Source: a virus
Reading direction: 5' to 3' (one strand)
DNA: 58,491 nt
IMG/VR virus record: IMGVR_UViG_3300027659_000039
Span: 1 to 58,491 of that record
The notes below the pieces were generated by a model that was not told the DNA's origin, searched no databases, and was given only the letters and a program-made list of their open reading frames with translations. Below are positions 47,975-58,267 of the stretch, one piece after another. Both the position numbers and the translations under genes were made by a program. Positions within the stretch are counted from its first letter, which is position 1; each line of letters starts with the position of its first letter.

Positions 47975-49648
47975 TCAACCTAGAAAGGTTATTTTAATGT
48001 ATCCATTACTATTATTAAATGATCCTATGTTAGTTACAGATGATCCATTAAATGTACCAGATGTGTTATATACACCATCACTGGTTGCTACAGCGGTTGC
48101 AGAAGAATCAATATATGAACCCCCACCTATACCTGCGAGATAACTACCGCCCAAACTAGTCTGCCCTCCATGACCTCCTGAATAACCACCGCCGCCACCA
48201 CCTGAATTGTTTCCAAGATGCCCACCACCGCCACCTCCAAAACCACCTGATGCGTTATAACCCGAGAGGTTCATAAAACCGCCAATAGCATACCATGTTC
48301 CTGCCGCATTATCTACAGATCCGCCTATGAACGATGCTCCATGTGTACTGATTTGTCCACCATTTGAATCTGTTGCCGAAACTGCAGATCCAACATTACC
48401 ACTGTAGGGTTGTCCTGCGGTAAGTAGTCCACCACCCCCACCACCATGATATCCACTACCACCCCCACCTAATGCGGGATTGGTACCAAGAACAAGTGGA
48501 GAATAACTATAGCCATCCCATCGTGGTTGTTCTCGAGTTTGACCATTAACAATTGCCTGTGTAGTAATACTGCTATAAGATCCAGCGCCACCACCAGCAA
48601 TTATGATAGGAGTACTTGTGCCCTGCAACACAACAAAACTTCCGCCGCCACCGCCAGCCATTGTGACGCCAGAGTTAGTACTTGGACTACTAGAGATGTT
48701 TACGCTACTACCTGCAATTTGTCCAACCACCATTTCTAACTTATTAGCAGTACTTAATATAAAGTTTCCACGTACTATTGCGCCACGCCCATGACTGTCA
48801 GACGTGGAACCCCAATTACCTCTGCCACCAGCAACTTCAATTTCGTAAATTCCGTTTGTTGGTGGTTGCCAAACCTGATACCCTTGTGCTCGACCCTGTG
48901 AAAAGAAAGCTGCATTACTAGTCCAAGTTTGTGCAGCATAGGTTGCGTCTGCCTGAAGCGAAGCAAATGTTGGTCCAAATCGTCCGCATAGTCCAGCTGA
49001 AGTAAATGTAAATGTAGTAAACGGATACAGAGGAGGGGCAATAACGGATGGATCACTACTTAAGATTGTAGACCCGGCGTAAGAGGTCGGTTGCCTCGCT
49101 ACTATAGCTGATACATTGCTTCTTACATCTAATGCATTTAATTTTTTACCCCATGCACGAACATAGGCAATATCCCCCCTGAAGAAATTACCAGTGCCTG
49201 CACGACTGGCCACATAAGTCCATGTATTGGCAAATGCACCCAATACTCCAGTAACACCACTTGTTGCAGTAAAAGAAATCTGACCAGTCCCAGCAGTAAA
49301 AGTTGTTATGTTGTATCCTGCTACACTGGAAGAATCTGTTGTAAAGGTAAGTCCGCCCCCTGGATTGGAGATAGTAACACTATTTGAATATTTGAGGATA
49401 ACAACACCTGAACCACCAGCACCGGATGATCCTTGTAAATTTCCAGCGTCAGTGTAGCCGTTTCCACCTCCTCCGCTACCAGTATTTGGCGTTCCGCCAG
49501 TTGCATTTAATCCGTTGCGACCTCCATTGCCGCCAATGCTTGAACCGCCTGTTCCAGCTGTTCCTGTGCCACCAAGTTGATAAGCGCCTCCTCCACCACC
49601 GGCTGCACGGGTAACACTTGATCCTGTGATTGAGTTGGCTGTGCCCAC
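47975..49648 (-). pseudogene. C-terminal part of a frameshifted glycine-rich tail fibre
   Basis: Its frame is open well upstream of 49648: reading up to the duplication at 49747-49828 gives continuous glycine-rich sequence (GAGTAFAGGGGGGAGSVG) with no stop, and the nominal start is a GTG without a ribosome-binding site. It is therefore the continuation of the gene at 49690-51642, put out of frame by the 41-base duplication. It contains the end of a LamG-like domain (FANTWTYVASRAGTGNFFRG) and a long Gly-rich domain (GGGGGSFVVLQGTSTPIIIAG) typical of phage fibres. Confidence 0.85.
49149..49210. repeat. 62-base exact repeat, copy 2 (fibre gene)
   Basis: Identical to 46275-46336 in the LamG fibre gene. 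Confidence 0.9.
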
Positions 49649-49689
49649 CCCGCCGCCGCCGGCGGTTGTGGTACCTGATGCAGATATTC

Positions 49690-51642
49690 CTACGCTACCA
49701 GCACCACCGCCACCACCACCAGCAAAAGCAGTGCCTGCACCATTATCATTTCCGTTTCCGCCACTATTACCTCCAACGTAGCCAGGACATTTCCGTTTCC
49801 GCCACTATTACCTCCAACGTAGCCAGGAGCCCCCGAGCGGACTCCTACGGTGCCGCCACCACCTCCACCTGAGGCAAAGGCATTGGTGCTGGCCATGGCA
49901 GACTCTCCCGCCCCGCCACCACCTCCACCGCCAGTGATTGTATTAAAAACAGAATCTATACCTAAATTCCCCACCGCACTAGTAGACGCAAGTCCGCCTG
50001 CACCAATTGTGACTGTGTAGTTTGTGTTGGCAACTAAAGACTGATTGGTGAAATACCGATGTCCGCCAGCACCACCACCACCCAGATGTCCGCCAGCACC
50101 ACCACCGCCGATCACAAGAATATCAACTCCGTTTATATTATCGGTAGTTGCTGATGTAAGGACTGTTACTGCTGTATTTGTAAAAAATTGAGCAGTTGTT
50201 CCGTTAATTAGGGCTTGCCTGCCAGACGAGTCAACTCCATTGACAAACGTTTCTGCAACACTGTTAAATGATGTAGTTGTATTTGGTGTAAAGCCAAACA
50301 ATCTAGGTCCAAATCCTTGCCACATCGACAAATATGTTTTAGCCACAGTGCCGGTGCCATTAGCATTCATTAACAGGGTAATGCCGCCTGTGGCTGTACT
50401 GCCACCAGTACCAGTAGTTTCATATAATATTTGTGCTGTAGTTGTTATTGTAGGAACAGTAATAACTGGTGTAAATGATGAGGATTGGCCGCTAGTTCCG
50501 GTGTTCCCACCTGACCCACTACTCCCACCTAATCCTACTGTCACTGAATAATACCCGGCAGTAGTAATGGACAACGTATTAAAATAACGCAGGCCGCCTG
50601 CACCGCCGCCCCCACCGCCGTGATAAATCAAACTACTTGAGCCACCTCCGCCACCTCCGCCAACAACTAACAATTCAATTGAAGTAGTATTTGTTGCGGT
50701 AAATCTACTGTTTGTTGTAAACGTGTGTATCCACTTATTTCCTGACGCAGTTGTTATTGCACCACCGAGCGCTACTTGTGTTGGGCTATAGTAAGCAGCA
50801 ATAACAACGCCCGATCCACCAGCACCGCCGCTAAAGCTACTATATCCACCACCACCACCACCACCACTATTAGCTATGCCCGCACCACCATTTGCGGAAG
50901 TACCTCCCGCACCGCCACCACCGGTGTTAACTGTACCAACGCCGCCCGATACTGTTTGGTAGCTACTTCCACCACCACCACCACCACCACCGTAGTAAGT
51001 TGGTGTTCCTGTGATATTTAATAATGTGCCTGTACCACCACGTCCTGATGCATAGGTTAAAACGGACAACTGGCTATTTCCTCCTGGGCCGCCTGATCCG
51101 CCACCTCCGCCTGCGCCCCAATCTGTTCCAAAAGCATATCCTGCAGGAGTACCGGATGCTCCTCCGCCGTAACCTTCAATTGGAGTAAATTGTCCAATAT
51201 TACCGGTTGTAGAAGTTGCGTTTCTAATACTCCCACCGCCGGATCCGCCTGCGTATCCTACTTGGTCGACTCCTACAGCGGCTCCACTACCAGCGCCTGC
51301 TCCACCGCCACTAGCACTAATATTGTTCTGAAGACTACTCCAATAAGCATAATCTATAAATTCAGGCCGATAGCCAATTTCTAATGTTACAGCTGAGTAG
51401 GCATTAAAATTAATTGCATTGGCGCTACGTGCATACTGATCAGTGCCGTTAAAGGTTAGATATGTACCAGTAGTTCCGTTTTGCGTATAAGTCGGTGTAT
51501 TGAATAATGTAAAGTGGTTTCTGTTAGGTGACAGATCATTCCATGTTGACCCTGATCCCGGATAACTTCTAGGATTGACTGCATCTAAATAAAATATTAG
51601 ATCAGCTACATTAGTTAAGTTAGTATTTCTTGTAATTGCCAT
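49690..51642 (-). pseudogene. N-terminal part of a frameshifted LamG/glycine-rich tail fibre
   Basis: 650 residues to a stop reached only after a frameshift: the last ~30 residues (VLATLEVIVAETEMIMVQAL, then a Val/Leu run) are out of keeping with the glycine-rich part before them. It begins with a LamG-like domain (LIFYLDAVNPRSYPGSGSTW), which is interrupted after LEIGYR by some 290 residues of glycine-rich sequence, resumes at AQILYETTGTGGSTATGG, and is interrupted again after VTVLTSATT. Removing one 41-base copy at 49747-49828 joins it to 47975-49648 as one 1208-residue protein. Whether the split is biological or from assembly cannot be told. Confidence 0.85.
49747..49828. repeat. 41-base exact tandem duplication
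   Basis: Two consecutive identical 41-base units (49747-49787 and 49788-49828). As 41 is not a multiple of three, the duplication shifts the frame of the fibre gene. Confidence 0.95.
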
Positions 51643-51645
51643 ATA

Positions 51646-53352
51646 TTATGCTCGCCATTGAATCGTTACTGACCCGTTGCCGCCTGCACCAACAATGGCG
51701 CCTGCTGTGCCACCGCCACCAACTGTATTTGATATGTATAGCGTAGCGCCAGACAGTGTATCTACTGCGGAGGTAATAAAACTCCATCCACCTTGCCCTG
51801 CTCTCCCCCAAGTAGTAGCATTATTAATACCGCCCTCGCCACCTAGATGGCCACCGCCGCCACCGCCTCCGGGACTTTGGCGTTGAACAGTACCACCGCC
51901 GCCTCCACCACCACCACCACCACCACCTCCAAAACCACCAGCACCGCCAATGTATCCACTGGAACTCCCTCCAGCAGAACCCGTAGCAGTTCCAAAGCCA
52001 CCACCACCACCAGATCCCCCGTTGTCCCCAGTTGAAGTCCCTCCGTTGCCACCGCCTGTTCCCGAGCCGTTTGTACCTGCACATCCTTGATCTTGACTTC
52101 CTGCAACTCCCCCTGCAGCAGATAATATGCTAGTGGCTGTTGATTGGCCGCCCTGCTTGCTTGCTACACCTGTACTGACAACTGGAGTTTCAATTGTGCC
52201 TCCAGTTCCCCCACCACCACCACCACTACTAATTAAATGTGTTGTTGATCGTAACACTCCAGAAAACCCACCACCGCCACCCGAACCTCTTGTAACAGCT
52301 CCGGCACCACCGCCACCTCCTACAATAACTGACAATGTTTCTCCTGAAGTAACACTGATCCATCCTATTATTCGTCCACCGGCACCTCCAACTGTTCCAA
52401 CGCTCCCGTTATCCATACTACTATTACCAGATCCCCCACCGCCGCCTGCGTTGGCTGTTACATATAACCATGTTACCCCAGTTGGTACAGTAATACTCTG
52501 ATTAGCACCTGTATAAGTATAAGAATTAGTATTAGTTAAAGATGCCACTGATGGGGGTCCACTAACTCCATCAGACGTTATTAGACTAATTGTACTCGAA
52601 TTATAATTTAAAATATACTTTAATTGATTATTATATGCGTTATTTGTAATGTCACTTGCAGGTGCTTTATACCCAAATGCTCTTATCCACGCAATATCAC
52701 CTTGATAAAAATAACTAGCACCGTTTCGACTTGCTATATAAGTGTAGGTATTGGCAAAGGATAGCCCCGCAGTAGTTGCAGTCGAAACAGATGTGATATT
52801 GGTGTTGGTAAAATACGGCAATTGAGCATTATCAACGTAAGAATTTCTACCAGTTGGGTCTGTTGAATTGACAAATACTTCGGATACAGAATTAAATCCG
52901 CCAGCAGTGGGAGTAAACCCAAACAATCTGTACCCATAACCTTGCCATTGCGATATATATCTATTTGTAACGGTGCCTGTACTGTTAGTATTCATCAATA
53001 ACGAAATACCACCTGTTATAGTACTTCCGGCTGTACCAGTAGTTTCGTATATAATCTGCTGACTGGTGCTAATTGTTCTAAAACCAATTTCTAAAGTTAT
53101 TGCAGAATATGCACTGAAATTTATTGCATTGGCGCTACGTGCGTATTGGTTAGTTCCGTTAAAAGTTAGGTAGGAACCAGTAGACGCAACAGTTGTATAA
53201 GTCGGTGTATTGTATAGAGTAAAGTGATTACCGTTGCCTGATATATCTGTCCATATTGAACCAGTGCCTGGATAACTCTTGGAGTTAGATGCGTCTACAT
53301 AAAATATTAAACTTGTTGCACCAGTTAGTCGAGGATTGTAATGCTGTGCCAT
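51646..53352 (-). CDS. tail fibre with LamG-like and glycine-rich domains
   Basis: 568 residues. An intact LamG-like domain (about 12-240, begins LIFYVDASNSKSYPGTGSIW, ends FYQGDIAWIRAFGYKAPASD) is followed by a glycine-rich domain (from about 285; YTGANQSITVPTGVTWLYVT, then repeated GGGGG blocks, ending NGSVTIQWRA). The domain order LamG then Gly-rich contrasts with the next gene, where Gly-rich blocks lie inside the LamG domain. Three bases separate it from that gene; ten bases from the one before. Confidence 0.82.
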   Translation of the reverse strand: MAQHYNPRLTGATSLIFYVDASNSKSYPGTGSIWTDISGNGNHFTLYNTPTYTTVASTGSYLTFNGTNQYARSANAINFSAYSAITLEIGFRTISTSQQIIYETTGTAGSTITGGISLLMNTNSTGTVTNRYISQWQGYGYRLFGFTPTAGGFNSVSEVFVNSTDPTGRNSYVDNAQLPYFTNTNITSVSTATTAGLSFANTYTYIASRNGASYFYQGDIAWIRAFGYKAPASDITNNAYNNQLKYILNYNSSTISLITSDGVSGPPSVASLTNTNSYTYTGANQSITVPTGVTWLYVTANAGGGGGSGNSSMDNGSVGTVGGAGGRIIGWISVTSGETLSVIVGGGGGAGAVTRGSGGGGGFSGVLRSTTHLISSGGGGGGTGGTIETPVVSTGVASKQGGQSTATSILSAAGGVAGSQDQGCAGTNGSGTGGGNGGTSTGDNGGSGGGGGFGTATGSAGGSSSGYIGGAGGFGGGGGGGGGGGGGTVQRQSPGGGGGGGHLGGEGGINNATTWGRAGQGGWSFITSAVDTLSGATLYISNTVGGGGTAGAIVGAGGNGSVTIQWRA

Positions 53353-53362
53353 TCGCTACTCC

Positions 53363-55378
53363 TCACTTGTTAAACTCTACAATAAGTTTTCCTGTATCTT
53401 TACGTTCGCCGTAGACTGTGTAATAACAATCTATAGTATTAGATGTTGATCCTACTACAACTTGATTATTGATAATGCTCTGTACCCATAATTCTTGATA
53501 TTGTCCCACAGGTGTTAACGTAGCGGTAATTGTATTTTCGTCAACTAGTCCAGTCCAATAGTCAGGCAGGTCAATTATGTCAACATTGGACAATCGCCCA
53601 CGGACATATACACCGTTTTCAGGACCTTCTAAACTGCCGTACTGTAAACTCATATTAGGTTTAGTCGGATGGTCTATTAAGAATGACTTGCTAGTAGCAA
53701 CTAGACTACCGCCAATGTAGACATTACCGCCAACCCCAACGCCACCTAATACCTGCAGGGCACCTGTGTTGGTACTTGTGCTTGCGGTTCCCGGAACAAC
53801 AGTTACAGTTCCTGTATTATTTGCCGTGACAATTCTGATATTTTTTCCCAGTCCTGTGCCGCTAGCTTGTACACCCATAGTAAGTGTGCCAGCTGTTGTT
53901 GACCAATCTAATACAGCACGCTCGTAGTTAGTGGGAGTTGTGTAGGCAGCTGTGCCACCATCTGTATTGTATACATATAAACTAGCAGGCGTAGTAGTTT
54001 GTCTCCTAATGCCAATTATGCCGGCTGCACCATCACGACCCATGTAAACATCACTCCAACTCATCGATGATGTTTGAGGCCATGTCCATAGTCCCGAAAC
54101 GTTACTGCTCCACCCGGCGGATCCAGTACCACCTTGGACAAATAAAGCATTCATTATGTTTCCGTCAGTATTATTGATATAAACATAGTTTTGACTGCTA
54201 TCGTACCCTAGTCCTGCGTTGGCCACTGCACCGTAAATGTCACCACTTCTAGCAGTTGGTCCCTTGACTTGAAATGCTGGTCTTGCTCGTGCAGCATTGA
54301 AATTAGATGAAAGGTCGTTACTATAAAAATAATTTGATCTAATTTGCCCCCAACTACGGATGTCTCCGGCAACGTTTAAATCACCACGGCTGGCTATGCC
54401 TCCTTGAACTACTAGTGCGCCAGTTGAACTGCTAAAACTCACTGTGGGATAGTTTATAGCTACATTTATTGGATAATTAGCGTCAGGAAACGGACTAGTT
54501 GGTGGTATAAAAGTGGCAGTATATCTAGCCACATCTCGAGTGATGCGTAGTTCGTCTATGCGGCCGTTCCACCTGTAGTTTACTGTATCAGGATATGCAC
54601 CAACTTTCCACGGTCCGCTAACTACCTCAGTACTAGAGAGTGTAGTTGTCTGTAGAATTCCGTTGACAAAGAATCTTATAACACCGTTAGATCTTGAAGC
54701 GGCAATATGATACCATACGTTGGCCGTGAAATACAATCCTTGATTCCAGTTGAATGATGTTGAACCATTATATGTGCTGAAATTAATTTGTTGACTATTG
54801 TAGATGTAGAACATCCAAAGTGTACCACTTACTGTATCTCTAGATAACAGCGTTCTATTTATACCCGAACCGCCTTCGTTGGCATCATAACTAAACCACA
54901 TCTCTATGGTAAAGTCCCCAGCCATTTGCGGATCCGGTAAACCGTAATTTCCTATTCTAACGTAATTGTTAACACTGGTTCCCGGAAATCTAATTGCACC
55001 GCTGTTGCCGCGGGCACCGGCAAATGTTCCTGTTGTAAAGGAAACTGTTCCCACACTGAACAAGGTAGCAGTTGTGCCCCCGGGAGCACTGTTTTCAACA
55101 TTGCCGTCGAAGTGCATGAGCACATCTACTTTGTTAAAAAAAGGATCGTATGCTTGGGTATCTAGAGGTTGTGCGCCAAATACAGTACTACCAGTTACTG
55201 TAAAAGAAGAAGTAGATACTGTCCCTAGAATAGGAATTTCAGACCACTGTACAGCACCGTTATAAAACAGACTTTTGTAAAGTTTATTTGTAGTGGGGTT
55301 ATACCACTCATCCCCTAATGCAACCTGCGGGGGAGGAGTTGTACTGACAATCTGCTGAATACTCTGTCTTGATGACAT
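53363..55378 (-). CDS. tail fibre with LamG domain and conserved C-terminal tip
   Basis: 671 residues. The N-terminus has a short module (ALGDEWYNPTTNKLYKS). A LamG-like domain spans about 85-300 (VDVLMHFDGNVENSA, FTIEMWFSYD, RWNGRIDELRITRDVARYTA). A beta-repeat section (GGIASRGDLNVAGDIRSWG, GGVGVGGNVYIGGSL) leads to the C-terminal SFLIDHPTKPNMSLQYGSLE and GPENGVYVRGRL, a tip motif common in T4-like environmental phage fibres. It is probably a receptor-contact protein. Confidence 0.85.
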   Translation of the reverse strand: MSSRQSIQQIVSTTPPPQVALGDEWYNPTTNKLYKSLFYNGAVQWSEIPILGTVSTSSFTVTGSTVFGAQPLDTQAYDPFFNKVDVLMHFDGNVENSAPGGTTATLFSVGTVSFTTGTFAGARGNSGAIRFPGTSVNNYVRIGNYGLPDPQMAGDFTIEMWFSYDANEGGSGINRTLLSRDTVSGTLWMFYIYNSQQINFSTYNGSTSFNWNQGLYFTANVWYHIAASRSNGVIRFFVNGILQTTTLSSTEVVSGPWKVGAYPDTVNYRWNGRIDELRITRDVARYTATFIPPTSPFPDANYPINVAINYPTVSFSSSTGALVVQGGIASRGDLNVAGDIRSWGQIRSNYFYSNDLSSNFNAARARPAFQVKGPTARSGDIYGAVANAGLGYDSSQNYVYINNTDGNIMNALFVQGGTGSAGWSSNVSGLWTWPQTSSMSWSDVYMGRDGAAGIIGIRRQTTTPASLYVYNTDGGTAAYTTPTNYERAVLDWSTTAGTLTMGVQASGTGLGKNIRIVTANNTGTVTVVPGTASTSTNTGALQVLGGVGVGGNVYIGGSLVATSKSFLIDHPTKPNMSLQYGSLEGPENGVYVRGRLSNVDIIDLPDYWTGLVDENTITATLTPVGQYQELWVQSIINNQVVVGSTSNTIDCYYTVYGERKDTGKLIVEFNK

Positions 55379-55399
55379 CTAATATATTCCGATCTAAAA

Positions 55400-58261
55400 T
55401 TAAGCCTGAGCTTCTGTCCAGTTAATACGTGCGTTGATAGAGTTACTAGTTACGGCTGTTACGTTAGTGGCGCATACTGTAATAATGTCCGGACCGTCTG
55501 GATACAAGTTTTGGAAACCTGTAGGAGCACTTAATGTGTTACCACCACCTAAAATACTATTACCCAGATCTCGAACTAATTCCAAGCCTTGATCAGTACT
55601 ACCCGGGGTAGTTGTAAAGAATCCATAAACAGTTTCACCGCCTGTGACAGTCTGTCCACTGGTGTGGAACGCAACCTGCGCTAGACTAGAACCACCAGCA
55701 GACACAAATGAGCCGCCGCTCAATCGACCATTTAAACGCAGAGACACAAAGAAGCTCATACTTGTACCAGTGGAGAATGCAGCCATTGTACGCAGGGTTA
55801 ACTGCATACGATTGATAAGCTCTCGTGCGCCCAATAATCCAGTAACACCGCTGTCAACGCTAGGTGATACACGAATACTGATTAATGGTTGTGTTACACC
55901 TGCTCCAATGTTGTTAATAGCAGTGGTCATACCAGCTACGAAGATCAAAGATTTATCATCATCGTAACGTCCATCCATGATAACGCTAGAACCCCAGTGA
56001 CTGATGGTTGCTGCGACTGACGGCGCCCACAATGCCACACTAATCGGTATAGTAGTACTTGTGGTAAAAGTAGTGGCAGTGGCAGAACCTCCACCACTGC
56101 TGAATCCGCCTGGGCCCGACAAGTTGGTTACATTCCGTGTAAGACCGTTTAGAGTATTTCCAGTCTTACTGGTATAGTTAATATACTCGACTATGTTATT
56201 GGTAGCAGTTGTTCCCCCTGCTGTTAATATCACTGTACCGGTATTAGGCCAGTAAGTAGTATCTGCTAATGCAAGTCCACTAGTTGCACCACTGGCAAGC
56301 GTAGTTGACAATACAGTGTTTAACACGCTTGTATTACATTCATATCGAGCAGGCAGGTTACCTGAACGCATGTATGCTTCTGTTCTTAAGTTAGCGTTGG
56401 CAATTCTATGGCAGTAAATTACTTCGCCGCGTTGATTCTTAGCACCAAAACGGATTGCACCTGCACCGTACCAGCTGTAGTCAATGTACCACATCTGCAT
56501 TCTAGTTAGATCTAACGAAAATGCACTTGAGCCAGTACCGTCGAGACGATCAATATTCCACTGACTTTGTGGAATTTTAACATCTGTTGTCTTACTGATA
56601 ATGCAACCGGTATCAATACTTGTACCTCTGTATTCTGGATATATATGCATTGAAGTGTCGCTTGCAATGTTTATGACTGTGTAACTCATCCCTCGAATTA
56701 CAATATTGTCAAATGGTTTTAACTGTGTTGAAAATTTTGTGCCGATACCGTTAATTGCCTGTGACCCGAGAGCAACTGAACACCTACCACTGAGTTGGTC
56801 AGTGCTGGATCGACGGCAGGCAAACAGTGTCTGTCCGTCAAATTCAAAGAAAAAGCCATTTTGATTGTCAAACATTCCGGCTCGTACTGCTGAACCAAAC
56901 CAAGACCAAGGACCCACTGTGATAGGAAATCCAGTTGCAGGTGTTGCACTTGGAGTTGTATAAGCATTATAGGTAAATGTTAATTCATCTGTGATAGATA
57001 CAACAATGTAGATACCATTGTAGGCAGTTTCGTTGCAACCACTTACTCTAATATTGGCACCCACATTGATATTGTGGGGTTGTTTGCATGTTACTGTGAC
57101 TACGGCGCCACTTGATGTAACGTTGTCAACTTGAAAAACAGGTTTAAACATACTACCAGTGGAGAACTGCATACCCTTACCCGATTGGTAACGGAAGTAA
57201 CGTCTTGTTTGACGAATAACTTGATTGCCCGGATACGGAAGTCCTGTACTAAATTGCACACCGCCATCAAACGGCCTATGTGAAACAAATCCCCATGGCC
57301 TTGCATACAGAGATGCAGTTGCGCCCGCACTCAATGTAATAGTACCGGAAGGCGTATTAACCATATCAAATGTAAATGTATTTGAAGTGGGTACAGTTTT
57401 AATGACCCAGCTGCCGTTCGGTGGGTTACTAGAACTGATAGTCGTGCCCGTAACAAAGATTGCATCACCCGCAGTAAATCCGTGAGCAAATGTACAGTTA
57501 ACTAGAATTGTTGTGCCAGATACAATCGACATGGATGAGCATGGGACACCGGCACCTGTATAGAGCTGGCATAGATACATGTATGTTTTTGTAGGATCAA
57601 AAATACTGCCGGCTGAAACAGTAGATTTAGCAGTAAATGTGATCTGTGTACTGCCGTTCTGCGAGTCTATAACAAAGAATCCGTTGGCAGCTGGGTTCAA
57701 GCTGTCAACTATGTACATAATACTGGCTCCCGCAGTAAGTCCGGTAAGTCCTGTGCCGGTTACTGTGATAGTTCTCGCACCAGCACTGCTCATTGCAGAT
57801 AAAACATACGGCGTAGTGGCATCAAAGAAAACGCTGGGTCGATTATTCATCAAGTGAATACTTTCCCACTTGGTTGGCTGTGTACCGTATTCAAAGTCAG
57901 TGTCAATCAACGCTTGCGGTTGACTTACACGCATTTTACCAACAGGGTCAAAGAATGTTTCGGCTGGTTGGAAACTTTCGTTAACTTCTTCATAGAGTAT
58001 ACTGATCTTATCAGTGGCACTCATTGCTGTAGTATTGTAGGTCAATATGATTGTAGCAGTTTCAGTTCCGCTAACACTGTCTATTGCATTAGTTAAACTA
58101 ACAACACCCAAGTTAGGGTCACTGAAATTATAAATTACAGTGCCTCGTGTTACGTTTGTGATCAACAATAGTTGTTCTGCACGAATTGTTTTACCAGTTA
58201 CCACGATAGTTTTCGTACCTGGTGTAAATGTGTACGATTCTAATATTACATGTTTTGCCAT
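55400..58261 (-). CDS. large T4-like tail-fibre or baseplate structural protein
   Basis: 953 residues. The N-terminal ~150 residues (MAKHVILESYTFTPGTKTIV, ITNVTRGTVIYNFSDPNLG, VGKMRVSQPQALIDTDFEYG, QPTKWESIHLMNNRPS) are a conserved start of a structural protein of marine T4-like phages. The rest is beta-rich with repeated small modules (ITVTGTGLTGLTAGASIMYI; VTCKQPHNINVGANIRVSG) that resemble ubiquitin-activating-type or Ig-like stalk repeats only loosely. A role in the fibre base or stalk is likely. Confidence 0.75.
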   Translation of the reverse strand: MAKHVILESYTFTPGTKTIVVTGKTIRAEQLLLITNVTRGTVIYNFSDPNLGVVSLTNAIDSVSGTETATIILTYNTTAMSATDKISILYEEVNESFQPAETFFDPVGKMRVSQPQALIDTDFEYGTQPTKWESIHLMNNRPSVFFDATTPYVLSAMSSAGARTITVTGTGLTGLTAGASIMYIVDSLNPAANGFFVIDSQNGSTQITFTAKSTVSAGSIFDPTKTYMYLCQLYTGAGVPCSSMSIVSGTTILVNCTFAHGFTAGDAIFVTGTTISSSNPPNGSWVIKTVPTSNTFTFDMVNTPSGTITLSAGATASLYARPWGFVSHRPFDGGVQFSTGLPYPGNQVIRQTRRYFRYQSGKGMQFSTGSMFKPVFQVDNVTSSGAVVTVTCKQPHNINVGANIRVSGCNETAYNGIYIVVSITDELTFTYNAYTTPSATPATGFPITVGPWSWFGSAVRAGMFDNQNGFFFEFDGQTLFACRRSSTDQLSGRCSVALGSQAINGIGTKFSTQLKPFDNIVIRGMSYTVINIASDTSMHIYPEYRGTSIDTGCIISKTTDVKIPQSQWNIDRLDGTGSSAFSLDLTRMQMWYIDYSWYGAGAIRFGAKNQRGEVIYCHRIANANLRTEAYMRSGNLPARYECNTSVLNTVLSTTLASGATSGLALADTTYWPNTGTVILTAGGTTATNNIVEYINYTSKTGNTLNGLTRNVTNLSGPGGFSSGGGSATATTFTTSTTIPISVALWAPSVAATISHWGSSVIMDGRYDDDKSLIFVAGMTTAINNIGAGVTQPLISIRVSPSVDSGVTGLLGARELINRMQLTLRTMAAFSTGTSMSFFVSLRLNGRLSGGSFVSAGGSSLAQVAFHTSGQTVTGGETVYGFFTTTPGSTDQGLELVRDLGNSILGGGNTLSAPTGFQNLYPDGPDIITVCATNVTAVTSNSINARINWTEAQA

Positions 58262-58267
58262 TTTTCT

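Noticed and set aside
49600-52400. Repeated short units resembling a CRISPR array
   Set aside because: The units are coding (ACC)n/(GGT)n-type simple repeats of a glycine-rich protein, without constant repeats separated by equal-length unique spacers.
47975-52500. Many long open frames on the plus strand opposite the glycine-rich fibre genes
   Set aside because: They arise because GGN codons read in reverse give proline, threonine and serine codons and avoid stops; they are shadows of the fibre genes.
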